Shown here piece by piece: positions 23,068-30,992 of a stretch of 38,344 nucleotides of DNA; within the stretch, counting starts at the first letter, position 1; every line of letters begins with the position of its first letter. The position numbers and the translations under genes were made by a program. This stretch comes from CF-161 sp035259145 (GTDB lineage Bacteria > Chloroflexota > Dormibacteria > Dormibacterales > Dormibacteraceae): assembly GCA_035259145.1 (NCBI GenBank), contig DATFWQ010000020.1, forward strand, positions 1 through 38,344, read 5' to 3'. Below the pieces are notes generated by a model. That model saw only the letters and a program-made list of their open reading frames with translations, did no database searches and was not told where the DNA came from.

Positions 23068-24252
23068 ATGAAGGTCGGGCTGGTATCGCCATACGACTAC
23101 AGTCACCCAGGGGGCGTGACCAGTCACATCCGGCACCTGGCCTACTGGCTGGGCCAGCTCGGCCACGAGGTCCGTACCTTCGCGCCCTCCAGCCGGCCGG
23201 ATGCCGAGCGGGAGATCCGCGACTTCTACCGAATCGGCCGCGTCTTCAGGCTTCCGATGAACGAGTCGGTGGCCCGGATCACGCTCAGCTTCCACCTCGC
23301 CCGGCGGGTGAGCGAGATCATCGACCGCGAGCAGTTCGACGTTCTGCACTTCCATGAGCCGCTGATGCCGGCGCTGCCGCTGACGCTGCTCCGAATGGCG
23401 CGGGCGCCGCACGTCGGCACATTCCACTCCTTTGCCAAGTCGAATCTGGGGTACTACTACGGCCGGCCCATCCTGAGGCCCTATCTGAAGCACCTGGACG
23501 CCACCATCGCCGTCAGCGCGCCGGCGCGCGAGTTCGTCCGCCACTACTTTCCCCAGCTCAATCCGAGCGTCGTGCCCAACGGCGTGGACACCGAGCGCTT
23601 CCGGCCCGGTCATACGCCCATCCATCACCTGCGGGACGACTGCGTCAACGTTCTCTTCATCGGGCGGCTGGAAAAGCGAAAGGGCTTGCGTGACCTGCTC
23701 CAGGCCTACGGGTACCTGCACGAGCGCGTGCCACGAACGCGACTTATCGTCGCCGGCGACGGCCCGCTGCGGGGCATGGTCGAGTCGTTCGTCTCGAGCC
23801 GGCACCTGCAAAACGTCGTGCTGGCGGGCTACGTGCCGGACGAGGTGCTGCCCCGATTCCACGCCAGCGCAGACATCTTCTGTGCCCCCGCGACGGGCCG
23901 CGAGAGCTTCGGCATCGTGCTGCTGGAGGCCATGGCGGCCGGTCTGCCGGTGGTCGCCACCGAGATCCCGGGCTATCAGGCGGTGGTGGAGGCGGGAGTC
24001 GACAGCCTGACCGTGCGGCCCAAGAGCCCGCTCGAGCTGGGCACCGCCCTCACGGTGCTGGCGCGCGACCCCCTGCTTCGTCAGCGCCTCGGCGAGGCCG
24101 GACTCGCCAAGGCCCAGCGCTATTCATGGCCGAAGGTCACAGCGAAGATCATCGAGGTCTACCAGGAGGCGCGGCAGGTGCCCGGAAGTGTCGGTGCGCC
24201 ACCGACGGAGGTCGAGCTGGGTGTTCACGACCCGGTTCCAAGCGTGGGTTAG
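23068..24252 (+). CDS. pimA: PimA-like GDP-mannose: phosphatidylinositol mannosyltransferase (GT4)
   Basis: A 394-residue GT-B glycosyltransferase. It starts MKVGLVSPYDYSHPGGVTSH, the PimA/GT4 opening with the glycine loop, and has FDVLHFHEPLMPALPLTLLR, HVGTFHSFAKSN, VVPNGVDTERFRPG, FIGRLEKRKGLRDLLQAY, and the nucleotide-sugar motif GRESFGIVLLEAMAAGLPVV with its E-x7-E. The same features are seen in mycobacterial PimA, which puts the first mannose on phosphatidylinositol at the inner face of the membrane. The context (ino1, two acyltransferases, phosphatidyltransferase) supports PimA rather than a general GT4. Its 3' end overlaps the phosphatidyltransferase start by 32 bases. Confidence 0.88.
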   Translation: MKVGLVSPYDYSHPGGVTSHIRHLAYWLGQLGHEVRTFAPSSRPDAEREIRDFYRIGRVFRLPMNESVARITLSFHLARRVSEIIDREQFDVLHFHEPLMPALPLTLLRMARAPHVGTFHSFAKSNLGYYYGRPILRPYLKHLDATIAVSAPAREFVRHYFPQLNPSVVPNGVDTERFRPGHTPIHHLRDDCVNVLFIGRLEKRKGLRDLLQAYGYLHERVPRTRLIVAGDGPLRGMVESFVSSRHLQNVVLAGYVPDEVLPRFHASADIFCAPATGRESFGIVLLEAMAAGLPVVATEIPGYQAVVEAGVDSLTVRPKSPLELGTALTVLARDPLLRQRLGEAGLAKAQRYSWPKVTAKIIEVYQEARQVPGSVGAPPTEVELGVHDPVPSVG

Positions 24253-24898
24253 GCGCAACGCCCAGCGGCTGGCGCTCTTCATGGGCCGTCTGCCGATCAC
24301 CCCCAATCAGGTCACGGTGGCCGGCAGCCTGTTCACCTTCGGAGCGGCGGTCCTGATCGGCTTCGGGTACCTGCAGTGGGCAGGCCTGGTCCTTGCGGTC
24401 AGCGGCACCTTTGACATCCTGGACGGAGCGCTGGCCCGCGCGACCAAGCGAAGCTACCCGTACGGGGCCTTCCTGGACTCGACGTTCGACCGTTACTCCG
24501 AGGGTGCGGTTTACATCGGCCTGGCCGTCTACTTCCTCGGCCGGCGCGACTCGGTCATGCGCTGGGCGGTGCTGGCCTGCCTGCTGGCGCTGGCCGGATC
24601 GTTCCTCGTCTCCTACGTCCGCGCTCGGGCTCAGTCGCTCGGCTTCAAGTGTGACTCGGGCATCTTCGCCCGCCCCGAACGGGTGGTGGTGACGGTCGCG
24701 GGGCTGGTCATCGGCGGCTCCCTCGGGCCACCCGCGGCGTCCTGGGTGCTGGTTGGTGTGGTGGTGCTGCTGGCGGTGCTGACCAATTTCACGGCGGTGC
24801 AGCGGATTCTCGAGGTGTGGGGCCAGGCGAGGGCGCAGCGGCGCGCACGGGAGGCGGCCGTCAAGGCGCCAGCCCGAGGAGAAACAAGCCGGCCTTAG
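24221..24898 (+). CDS. CDP-alcohol phosphatidyltransferase (phosphatidylinositol-phosphate synthase type)
   Basis: A 225-residue integral membrane enzyme. Start GTG 24221 chosen for GGAGG 9 bases upstream; GTG 24188 is an upstream alternative. The whole family signature is present: D65-x2-D68-G-x2-A-R-x8-G82-x3-D86-x3-D90 (in FDILDGALARATKRS and PYGAFLDSTFD). N-terminal RLPITPNQVTVAGSL and several membrane spans (GFGYLQWAGLVLAVSG, AVLACLLALAGSFLVSYV, WVLVGVVVLLAVLTNF) are typical. In actinobacteria PgsA (PIPS) joins CDP-diacylglycerol to inositol 1-phosphate, made by Ino1. The operon supports this use, but the family also covers other head groups. It is the last gene of the ino1 operon and convergent with the fusion gene. 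Confidence 0.85.
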   Translation: MFTTRFQAWVRRNAQRLALFMGRLPITPNQVTVAGSLFTFGAAVLIGFGYLQWAGLVLAVSGTFDILDGALARATKRSYPYGAFLDSTFDRYSEGAVYIGLAVYFLGRRDSVMRWAVLACLLALAGSFLVSYVRARAQSLGFKCDSGIFARPERVVVTVAGLVIGGSLGPPAASWVLVGVVVLLAVLTNFTAVQRILEVWGQARAQRRAREAAVKAPARGETSRP

Positions 24899-24934
24899 GT
24901 GCTGATACGGGCCATTCGCCGGCCGATGCACGCA

Positions 24935-26824
24935 TCAATCGCCACCAACCGGGTCATCCGCTGGCGGATGCCGCTGCTGAACGCCCACCGCCTCGTCCGT
25001 GAGGCGCGAAAACTCACCGAACAGATAAGCCCCCACACAGGTCGCGTACGGGGCGGTTATCAGCACGCCTATCACGATCAGGATCACCCCGCTGAGGGCC
25101 ATCACAGACAGGGCGATCCCGAGCGCGCCGACGACAACGGTGAGCCCCAGGTTGAACCGGATGCGCCGGATGATGGCGCCGACATCGAAGCCTGCTCGAA
25201 AACCTCCCTCGAGATACTGGCTCCAGAGAGCCGCCTGTATTGCGAGGATGAGCAGGCCCCAGAGGCTGCCGAGCACCGCCAGTGCACCCAGGGCGCCGCT
25301 TCTCGTGACAGTCCCTCCGGAGTCTCCTCCGCCCGCAGCGATCCCGCTCATCCCTTCCACCAGCAGCTCGAGTACGACGGCGGGTAGGTACCAGATCAAG
25401 AGGAGCGTGGAAAGCAGAAAGCCGTCTTTGAGCTTGAGCCCGAGGCGATCCCAGGCCGGGAGTTCGCGACTGCCATTGCGGACGCTTCGTGCCACAGCGA
25501 CCGTGTATCCCGCAAACAGCAAGAACGGCACCAGCAACCAGGACAGGAGCAGGCACAGAGCCCCCGTGAGGAGCTTGCCCAACCAGCCTCTGGATTGGAG
25601 GACGTACGCGAACGCCCTGCCGATGTCGAATTCCAGCCTGCCTGATGCCGCAGGCTCAGGCAGGCTCCTGTAGATCAGCAGCGCTGCTCCCACTGTGATC
25701 AGCTTGTCGGGAAGGTCGATCGCGGCTTCGGCGACGTATGCGGCAAGGACGCTCGGAAGGTGGGCGGCGGCCAGGTAGGCGTAAAGCGCGTCACCAAGTG
25801 GGACGCCGCTGCGGCCTTCGTTGAGCAGGACGTTTATCGGTGTGGACGCCACGGAAGCGATGAGGAAACAGACCGGCCACAGGGCCAGCCAGCTCATCCG
25901 CTCGCCGGGCCTGGTGAGATACCTGCCAACTCCGGCTGCGAAGCCGACTGCGAACGAGACGACCGAGTAGGGCGCGGCTATCGGGTCCACGGTATTGGAG
26001 CTCACGAGATTGCTGATAAAGCCGACGCTGCCTCCCACCCAGGGTCCCGCCAGGACTGCGCAGAGGATGGTCCCGACGGTGTCCAGGAACAACGGCAGCT
26101 TCAGCTCGACCGCGAGCGCATGGCCGGTGAAGTTGAGCCCGATGCAGGCCGGGACCACGATGATGCCGGCCGAATCCAGCCGGAACTGGAAGACGCCGCT
26201 CCAACCGCCCAGTGACGTCAACGCCCGCGCCGCTGGGGCGCGCAGCCAGAGCACCAGGATGGCTCCGAGCACGAGCACGGCGACGAGCGACAGGACCTGG
26301 CGTTCCGTCTGGTGGATGAGAGTGAGGATCGGGTGGCCGAATGCAGCCCCGAGCCCGACGAAGGCAGCTACGTACACAGCCGTCGCCGGCAAGAGTCCAG
26401 TAAGGAAAGTGAGCCGAGGCATGCCGCTGACCCCGGCCACCTGCGTCGTGTGAACTCGAAGCCCCGGAATCAGCCGAGCCGTAAAGACGGCCCGCCACCC
26501 GTTCTGTTGCAGCAATTCAGACGCTCGTTGCAGCGGCATGCGCGCACGCAGGGGCGTGGCAACCCTCATCAGTCGTTTCCAGCCCAGAAGCGCGAAGGCC
26601 TCCCGACCGAGCAAGGCGCCCACCACGATTGCAACCACCGCCATGACGATGAACTCGAACGGATTCACCTTCCCGGCGACGATGGCGATCCCGCCTATGG
26701 CCAGCAGCAGGTCGCCAGGAGCGAAGGGGACGGGCACGCCGGTTTCTTCGACGAACAGGAATCCACAGATGACGGCGGCCAGGGTCAGCCCTTCGAGACC
26801 CTGGATCCAGGCGGCTGGGTTCAC
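24935..26824 (-). CDS. Three-part membrane fusion: DedA/VTT + ECF-S-like + DUF4013
   Basis: A 629-residue polytopic protein from GTG 26824. Residues about 1-200 are a DedA/VTT domain: FVEETGVPVPFAPGDLLLAI (E-x-G-x-P-x-P-x-P-G-D) and TARLIPGLRVHTTQVAGVSG, the R-x3-G-x-R re-entrant motif. Residues about 215-395 resemble an ECF transporter S component or related substrate-specific membrane domain: ELKLPLFLDTVGTILCAVLA, GPWVGGSVGFISNLV. Residues about 405-600 look like DUF4013 (PFLLFAGYTVAVARSVRNGS, RELPAWDRLGLKLKDGF). Roughly 14 or more spans in all. DedA-type proteins act in lipid (undecaprenyl phosphate, PE) flipping or polymyxin resistance; the fusion may join a flippase to a transport module. 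The domain order is one I do not know from described proteins. Convergent with the inositol lipid operon. Confidence 0.8.
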   Translation of the reverse strand: MNPAAWIQGLEGLTLAAVICGFLFVEETGVPVPFAPGDLLLAIGGIAIVAGKVNPFEFIVMAVVAIVVGALLGREAFALLGWKRLMRVATPLRARMPLQRASELLQQNGWRAVFTARLIPGLRVHTTQVAGVSGMPRLTFLTGLLPATAVYVAAFVGLGAAFGHPILTLIHQTERQVLSLVAVLVLGAILVLWLRAPAARALTSLGGWSGVFQFRLDSAGIIVVPACIGLNFTGHALAVELKLPLFLDTVGTILCAVLAGPWVGGSVGFISNLVSSNTVDPIAAPYSVVSFAVGFAAGVGRYLTRPGERMSWLALWPVCFLIASVASTPINVLLNEGRSGVPLGDALYAYLAAAHLPSVLAAYVAEAAIDLPDKLITVGAALLIYRSLPEPAASGRLEFDIGRAFAYVLQSRGWLGKLLTGALCLLLSWLLVPFLLFAGYTVAVARSVRNGSRELPAWDRLGLKLKDGFLLSTLLLIWYLPAVVLELLVEGMSGIAAGGGDSGGTVTRSGALGALAVLGSLWGLLILAIQAALWSQYLEGGFRAGFDVGAIIRRIRFNLGLTVVVGALGIALSVMALSGVILIVIGVLITAPYATCVGAYLFGEFSRLTDEAVGVQQRHPPADDPVGGD

Positions 26825-26887
26825 CGGCCCTCGAGGAGTGCGCAGGAAACGTCGGCTTCGGCGACGCGTATCGTGGGCATGCCTGAA

Positions 26888-27898
26888 TTAGAGCGGTGGC
26901 GGCGCGGTCGTGTCACGGGCCACCAGTTTCGGCTCCAAGACAGCCCGCCTCGCGCGCACCCGGTTCTTGTTGATGCGGCGCAGGATCGCCTGCATCGCCA
27001 TCTCGCCGATCTCCCGGCGTGGCTGGTTGATCGTCGTGAGTGAAATGTGCCGGAGGGACGCCAGAGCCGTGTTGTCGTAGCCGACCAGCGACAGGTCGCG
27101 CGGCACCGTGAGCCCCGCCTCCTCCACCGCGTTGAGCGCTCCCACCGCCGCCAGGTCGTTGCTGGCGAAGATTGCGGTGGGCGGCGGGTCGAGCCGGAGC
27201 AAGCTCTGGGCTCCCGAGTAACCGCCCTCCTCCGTGTAATCACCGCTCGCGACCTGGATCAGCCCGCCCAGGCCCAGCCGCCCCATAGCCGCCTCGTAGC
27301 CTCGCCGGCGCTCAGCGGCCCCGGCGCCGTCTCCTCCGTCGACCATGGCGATGCGGCGGTGACCCAGCCCAGCGAGGTGCTCCACGGCCAGCTCCGCGCC
27401 CCGAACGTCGTCGTTGACCACGACGTCGACCCCCGGCACTCGCATCAGGTTCGCCACGACCGCCACCGGCACGGTCTGCCCGGCGCCGGCGACCACCGCC
27501 GGCAGCAGACGCGGGGAGAGCAGGATCACGCCGTCCGCGCGCAGCTCCAGCAGTGTTTCGAGAGCCTGCGCCTCGGCGTTTCGGTCTCTGTTGCCGGTTG
27601 CGATCAACATCCGGTATCCGACAGCCGCGGCAGCCGACTCGATGCCGTCGATGATCTCTGCGAAGAAAGGGTTATGCAGGTCGGAGACGAGCACTCCCAC
27701 ATTGAACGAGCGGCGCTGGACCAGGCTTCGAGCGACCGCGTTCGGACGGTAGCCCAGCTGCTCCGCGGCTTCGAGCACAGCGTCTCGGCTCTGGCGGCTG
27801 ACCGTCCCCGCGCCGCGCATAACACGAGAGACGACCGACTTGGAGACACCGGCCCGGCTGGCGACGTCCCTGATCGTGGCTGGCCGGTCGGTTTGCAT
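26888..27898 (-). CDS. LacI-family repressor of the inositol catabolic operon
   Basis: A 336-residue repressor starting at ATG 27898, preceded by AGGAC; frames that extend further upstream are shadows. HTH: ATIRDVASRAGVSKSVVSRV, followed by RNGAG-like hinge text and YRPNAVARSLVQRRS. The periplasmic-binding-like core carries NVGVLVSDLHNPFFAEIIDG, DGVILLSPR, AIFASNDLAAVGALNAVEEA and LSLVGYDNTALASLRHISLT. It is divergent from iolG and the gap holds two matching palindromes, so it is almost surely the local regulator (an IolR-type role in another family). Probable inducer: an inositol-derived intermediate or inositol itself, inferred. Confidence 0.95.
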   Translation of the reverse strand: MQTDRPATIRDVASRAGVSKSVVSRVMRGAGTVSRQSRDAVLEAAEQLGYRPNAVARSLVQRRSFNVGVLVSDLHNPFFAEIIDGIESAAAAVGYRMLIATGNRDRNAEAQALETLLELRADGVILLSPRLLPAVVAGAGQTVPVAVVANLMRVPGVDVVVNDDVRGAELAVEHLAGLGHRRIAMVDGGDGAGAAERRRGYEAAMGRLGLGGLIQVASGDYTEEGGYSGAQSLLRLDPPPTAIFASNDLAAVGALNAVEEAGLTVPRDLSLVGYDNTALASLRHISLTTINQPRREIGEMAMQAILRRINKNRVRARRAVLEPKLVARDTTAPPPL

Positions 27899-27924
27899 CG
27901 GTCTGTCCTGCTTCGCTTCGACCC

Positions 27925-27952
27925 TTGACACCGGCCCTCCCCGCATTATACT
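27925..27952 (+). promoter_or_regulatory. Promoter of the iol operon
   Basis: TTGACA (27925-27930), a 16-base spacer and TATACT (27947-27952) make a very good sigma70-type promoter on the plus strand, with a start near 27959. The iolG ATG is about 87 bases downstream of that point, and both operators lie in between. Confidence 0.75.
27945..27950 (-). promoter_or_regulatory. -10 box of the divergent lacI promoter
   Basis: TATAAT, a perfect -10 box on the minus strand (27950-27945), overlaps the plus-strand TATACT by four bases. Its -35 position (spacer 17, GGAACG) falls within the first operator, so repressor bound there would also block lacI. Confidence 0.55.
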
Positions 27953-27961
27953 GCCGGTTAT

Positions 27962-27975
27962 TGGGAACGTTCCCA
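27962..27975. promoter_or_regulatory. LacI-type operator O1
   Basis: TGGGAACGTTCCCA is a perfect 14-base palindrome with the central CG that LacI-family proteins favour. It sits at the expected transcription start of the iol promoter and over the -35 of the opposing lacI promoter. Confidence 0.8.
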
Positions 27976-27985
27976 CCCGAGCATG

Positions 27986-27997
27986 GGGAACGTTCCC
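27986..27997. promoter_or_regulatory. LacI-type operator O2
   Basis: A second perfect copy of GGGAACGTTCCC, centred 23 bases from the first. About two helix turns apart, the two sites lie nearly on the same face of the DNA, so two dimers could bind side by side. Confidence 0.75.
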
Positions 27998-28045
27998 AGA
28001 AGCCGTGCAACGAGTCGCCACCAAGGGAGAGGAAACCCGGCAGGG

Positions 28046-29038
28046 ATGCACATAGGACTTCTGGGCGCCGGCAGGATCGGAGCCTTCCATGCCCGCGCCC
28101 TGGCACACAACGGGCTGGTCGACGGCCTGAGCATCGCGGATGCTGACGTCAACCGGGCGGCAACACTGGCGGGAGAGCTCAACGCCCAGTGCCGGCCCAC
28201 GCCCGAGGACGTCGTCGCGGGAGGCGTCGATGGGCTCGTGATCGCGGCACCGACCCCGGCTCACGCCGCTCTCATCCACCTGGCGGCTGACGCGGGGCTT
28301 CCGGTCTTCTGCGAGAAGCCCATCGCGCTGGATCTGGAGACGACCGACGCGGTGCTCGATCACGTCGCGAAAGCCGGCCTCCTGCTCCAGATCGGCTTCC
28401 AGCGCCGCTTCGACCCCGGCTACCGTGCGGCGAGGCAGGAGGTGCACTCGGGCCGAATCGGAGACCTGCTCCTGGTTAGGGCCGCGACCCACGACCCCGA
28501 GCCGCCGCCCGAGGAGTATCTCGCGGGCTCGGGAGGGATCTGGCGCGACCTCATGATCCACGACTTCGACGTGCTTCCATGGGTCACAGGCCGCCAGATC
28601 GTCGAGGTGTACGCCGACGGCAGCGCAGGCGGCGAGCTCTTCGGACGGTACAACGACCTGGACCGGGCCGCGGCGCTGCTCAGGTTCGACAGCGGGGCGC
28701 TCGGCATCGTATCGGGCGGCCGGTACGACCCGCTGGGATACGACGTGAGGCTCGAGCTGCTGGGCTCGCGCGACAGCATCGCGGTCGGGATGGACGATCG
28801 GATCGCTCTCCGCTCGGTCGAGCCGGGCGTGGCGCCGCCAAGGGGCGGCCACCGCGACTTCATGGAACGGTTCGAGAGCGCGTATCGGGCTGAGCTGCAG
28901 ACCTTTCTGGAGGCGGTGCGCGATCGTGGCGAGAGTGCCTGCTCCGGGGAGGACGCGCGCCGGGCGCTTTGCGTGGCGCTGGCTGCCGAGCGGTCTTGCC
29001 GCGAACGCCGTCCGGTTCGCGTCGAGGAGATCGGATGA
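28046..29038 (+). CDS. iolG: Inositol 2-dehydrogenase (Gfo/Idh/MocA family)
   Basis: A 330-residue enzyme oxidising myo-inositol to scyllo-inosose with NAD. Start ATG 28046 preceded by CAGGG. Rossmann motif IGLLGAGRIGAFHARALA, then PVFCEKPIALD with the catalytic Lys91 (EKP), and the pair Asp168 and His172 in IWRDLMIHDFDV, as in Bacillus IolG (Lys97, Asp172, His176). Cytosolic. It is the first gene of the operon and ends in an ATGA overlap with the IolE-like gene. It lies directly downstream of the two operators. Substrate assignment relies on the operon, since the family covers several polyols. Confidence 0.92.
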   Translation: MHIGLLGAGRIGAFHARALAHNGLVDGLSIADADVNRAATLAGELNAQCRPTPEDVVAGGVDGLVIAAPTPAHAALIHLAADAGLPVFCEKPIALDLETTDAVLDHVAKAGLLLQIGFQRRFDPGYRAARQEVHSGRIGDLLLVRAATHDPEPPPEEYLAGSGGIWRDLMIHDFDVLPWVTGRQIVEVYADGSAGGELFGRYNDLDRAAALLRFDSGALGIVSGGRYDPLGYDVRLELLGSRDSIAVGMDDRIALRSVEPGVAPPRGGHRDFMERFESAYRAELQTFLEAVRDRGESACSGEDARRALCVALAAERSCRERRPVRVEEIG

Positions 29039-29943
29039 CGCGGCTTGCCGGGGCGCCCATCTCCTGGGGCATCTGCGAGGTGCCCGGCTGGGGGTACCAG
29101 ATGCAGCCCGAGCGAGTGCTGGCCGAGATCCGCGAGACAGGGCTGCGGGCGACCGAGCTGGGGCCTCCCGGCTATCTCCCCGCCGATCCTGCCACAGTCG
29201 CCCGCCTGCTCGACGCCGCCGGCCTCGAGCTGGCCGCCGGCTTCGTCTCGCCCGTGCTGCACCGGCCAGAGCTGATGGACGGAGCGAGTTACGAGCTGAG
29301 TCAGGTCGCGTCTGCGGTGGCTGAGGCCGGTGGGCACGTCCTCGTAGTCGCAGCGGCTGCCGGCTGGGGTTACGACGCTCGCCAGACGCTGGACAAGCCT
29401 GCCTGGTCCGCCTTGCTGGCCTGCCTGGCCCGTGCCCAGGAGATCGCCGCGCGCCATGACCTGGAGCTGGCCTTCCACCCACACGCAGGAACCGTCGTCG
29501 AGAGAGCGGAGGACGTGGGCCGCCTGCTCGAGCTCACCGACGTCGGCCTCTGCCTTGACACCGGCCACCTGCTCATCGGCGGCGTGGACCCGGTCCAGCT
29601 GGCGGCGACGGCGGGGTCGCGGGTCCGGCACGTGCACCTGAAGGATGTCGACGGGCCTCTCGTAAGACGAGTCCGGAGTGGCGACCTGCCATACAGTGAC
29701 GCCGTACGGCAGGGTCTGTTCAGACCGCTCGGCACAGGCGTCGTCGACGTCCGTGCACTGGTGCGCCACTGCGAAGCAGCCGGCTATCGCGGTTGGTACG
29801 TGCTGGAGCAGGATGTCATGCTGACGGCGGAACCGCAGCCCGGGATGGGCCCAGTCCGGGACGTTCGCCGCAGCGTCGTCTTCTTCGAGAGCCTGGTCGC
29901 TCTCAAAAATGAAACGGGAGATGTGAGATGGCAGCCGATCTAA
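29035..29943 (+). CDS. iolE: Inosose dehydratase-like TIM-barrel protein (IolE-like)
   Basis: A 302-residue xylose-isomerase-like TIM barrel. ATG 29035 overlaps the iolG stop and has GAGGAG 5 bases upstream. It opens GAPISWGICEVPGWGYQMQP, and later has ATELGPPGYLPADPATVARL, LELAFHPHAGTVV, LCLDTGHLLIGG, RHVHLKDVD and GWYVLEQDVM, with metal ligands of the family (Glu, Asp, His, Glu). In inositol operons this family removes water from inosose to give 3D-trihydroxycyclohexane-1,2-dione; its place between iolG and the transporter supports IolE, though IolI or IolH-type isomerases look similar. Its last 16 bases overlap the binding-protein gene. Confidence 0.8.
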   Translation: MTRLAGAPISWGICEVPGWGYQMQPERVLAEIRETGLRATELGPPGYLPADPATVARLLDAAGLELAAGFVSPVLHRPELMDGASYELSQVASAVAEAGGHVLVVAAAAGWGYDARQTLDKPAWSALLACLARAQEIAARHDLELAFHPHAGTVVERAEDVGRLLELTDVGLCLDTGHLLIGGVDPVQLAATAGSRVRHVHLKDVDGPLVRRVRSGDLPYSDAVRQGLFRPLGTGVVDVRALVRHCEAAGYRGWYVLEQDVMLTAEPQPGMGPVRDVRRSVVFFESLVALKNETGDVRWQPI

Positions 29944-30956
29944 CTCGACGGGATCTTTTCAAGAAGTCGGCGGTGGCGGGAGCGGCCGTGGCGGCGGTGC
30001 CCGGCCTGGCGGCGATCCTCGACGCCTGCACGTCAAGCTCGACGTCGACGAGCACCTCGACTTCCGGCGGCCGCGGCAGCATCCACCTGGCGGTGGTGAC
30101 CCACGGCCAGGCGTCGGACCCGTTCTGGTCGGTCGTGAAGAACGGGGTGGCCCAGGCGGCCAAGGACATGGGGGTCAACTACTCCTACGACGCGCCGCCA
30201 ACGTTCGACATGGTCAAGATGAGCCAGCTCATCGACTCCAAGGTGGCGAGCAAGCCGGACGGCCTGATCGTGTCCATCCCGGATGCAAGCGCACTGGGCG
30301 GATCGATCAAGTCGGCGGTCTCGGCGGGCATCCCCGTGATCTCGATCAACTCGGGCTCAGACGTCTACAAGTCGCTCGGCGCGCTCACCCACATCGGCCA
30401 GACGGAGGAGATCGCCGGCATGGCGGGTGGCGAAAACATGGGCAAGGCCGGCGTCCAGAACGCTCTGTGCATCAACCAGGAGCAGGGCAACGCGGCGCTC
30501 GAGCTGCGCTGCAAGGGCTTCGCCGAAGGCCTGGCCAAGACCTCCGGGGGCAAGGTCACCGAGCTGGTCGTGGACCTGAAGAATCCGACCGACACGCAGC
30601 AGAAGGTAACCAGCGCATTCCAGAGGACCCCGTATGACGGAGTCCTCGCCCTGGGACCTACGGGCGCGGCACCGGCGCTCGCCGCTCTGCAAGCGGCCAA
30701 CAAGCTTGGACAGATCAAGCTGGGCACCTTCGACCTGTCGGCTGACGTGCTCTCGGCCATCGCCGGAGGCAACATGCTGTTCGCCATCGACCAGCAGCAG
30801 TACCTGCAGGGGTACCTGCCGATCGTGATACTCACCCTGTACAAGCTCTACCTCCTGCTTCCAGGCGGGGGCCAGCCGGTCCTCACGGGTCCGAACCTGG
30901 TCTTGAAGGACACAGCGTCCCGAGTCATCGACCTGTCCAAACAGGGCATTCGCTGA
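29928..30956 (+). CDS. Sugar ABC transporter substrate-binding lipoprotein (likely inositol)
   Basis: A 342-residue periplasmic-type binding protein. ATG 29928 has GGGAG upstream. The N-terminus LTRRDLFKKSAVAGAAVAAV has Tat twin arginines (R7, R8) and a lipobox with Cys34 (AILDAC), then a low-complexity Ser/Thr linker (SSSTSTSTSTSGG). Mature part: HLAVVTHGQASDPFWSVVKN, QLIDSKVASKPDGLIVSIPD, AGIPVISINSG, ALCINQEQGNAALELRCKGF, and GTFDLSADVLSAIAGGN. This is the D-ribose/inositol-binding (PBP1, Peripla_BP_4) family. Folding before Tat export and lipid anchoring are both implied. The ligand is inferred to be myo-inositol from the operon. Confidence 0.92.
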   Translation: MAADLTRRDLFKKSAVAGAAVAAVPGLAAILDACTSSSTSTSTSTSGGRGSIHLAVVTHGQASDPFWSVVKNGVAQAAKDMGVNYSYDAPPTFDMVKMSQLIDSKVASKPDGLIVSIPDASALGGSIKSAVSAGIPVISINSGSDVYKSLGALTHIGQTEEIAGMAGGENMGKAGVQNALCINQEQGNAALELRCKGFAEGLAKTSGGKVTELVVDLKNPTDTQQKVTSAFQRTPYDGVLALGPTGAAPALAALQAANKLGQIKLGTFDLSADVLSAIAGGNMLFAIDQQQYLQGYLPIVILTLYKLYLLLPGGGQPVLTGPNLVLKDTASRVIDLSKQGIR

Positions 30957-30992
30957 TCGGGGAACTGACTTGCAAAGGGAGGTGTGTCCTGG

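Noticed and set aside
26888..29482. Extended lacI frame of 864 codons
   Set aside because: Everything above 27898 lies over the promoter, the operators and iolG on the other strand; the LacI HTH starts right after ATG 27898.
30030..30070. Short tandem repeat in the binding-protein gene
   Set aside because: It encodes a Ser/Thr linker behind the lipobox; ordinary low complexity, not a mobile or CRISPR repeat.
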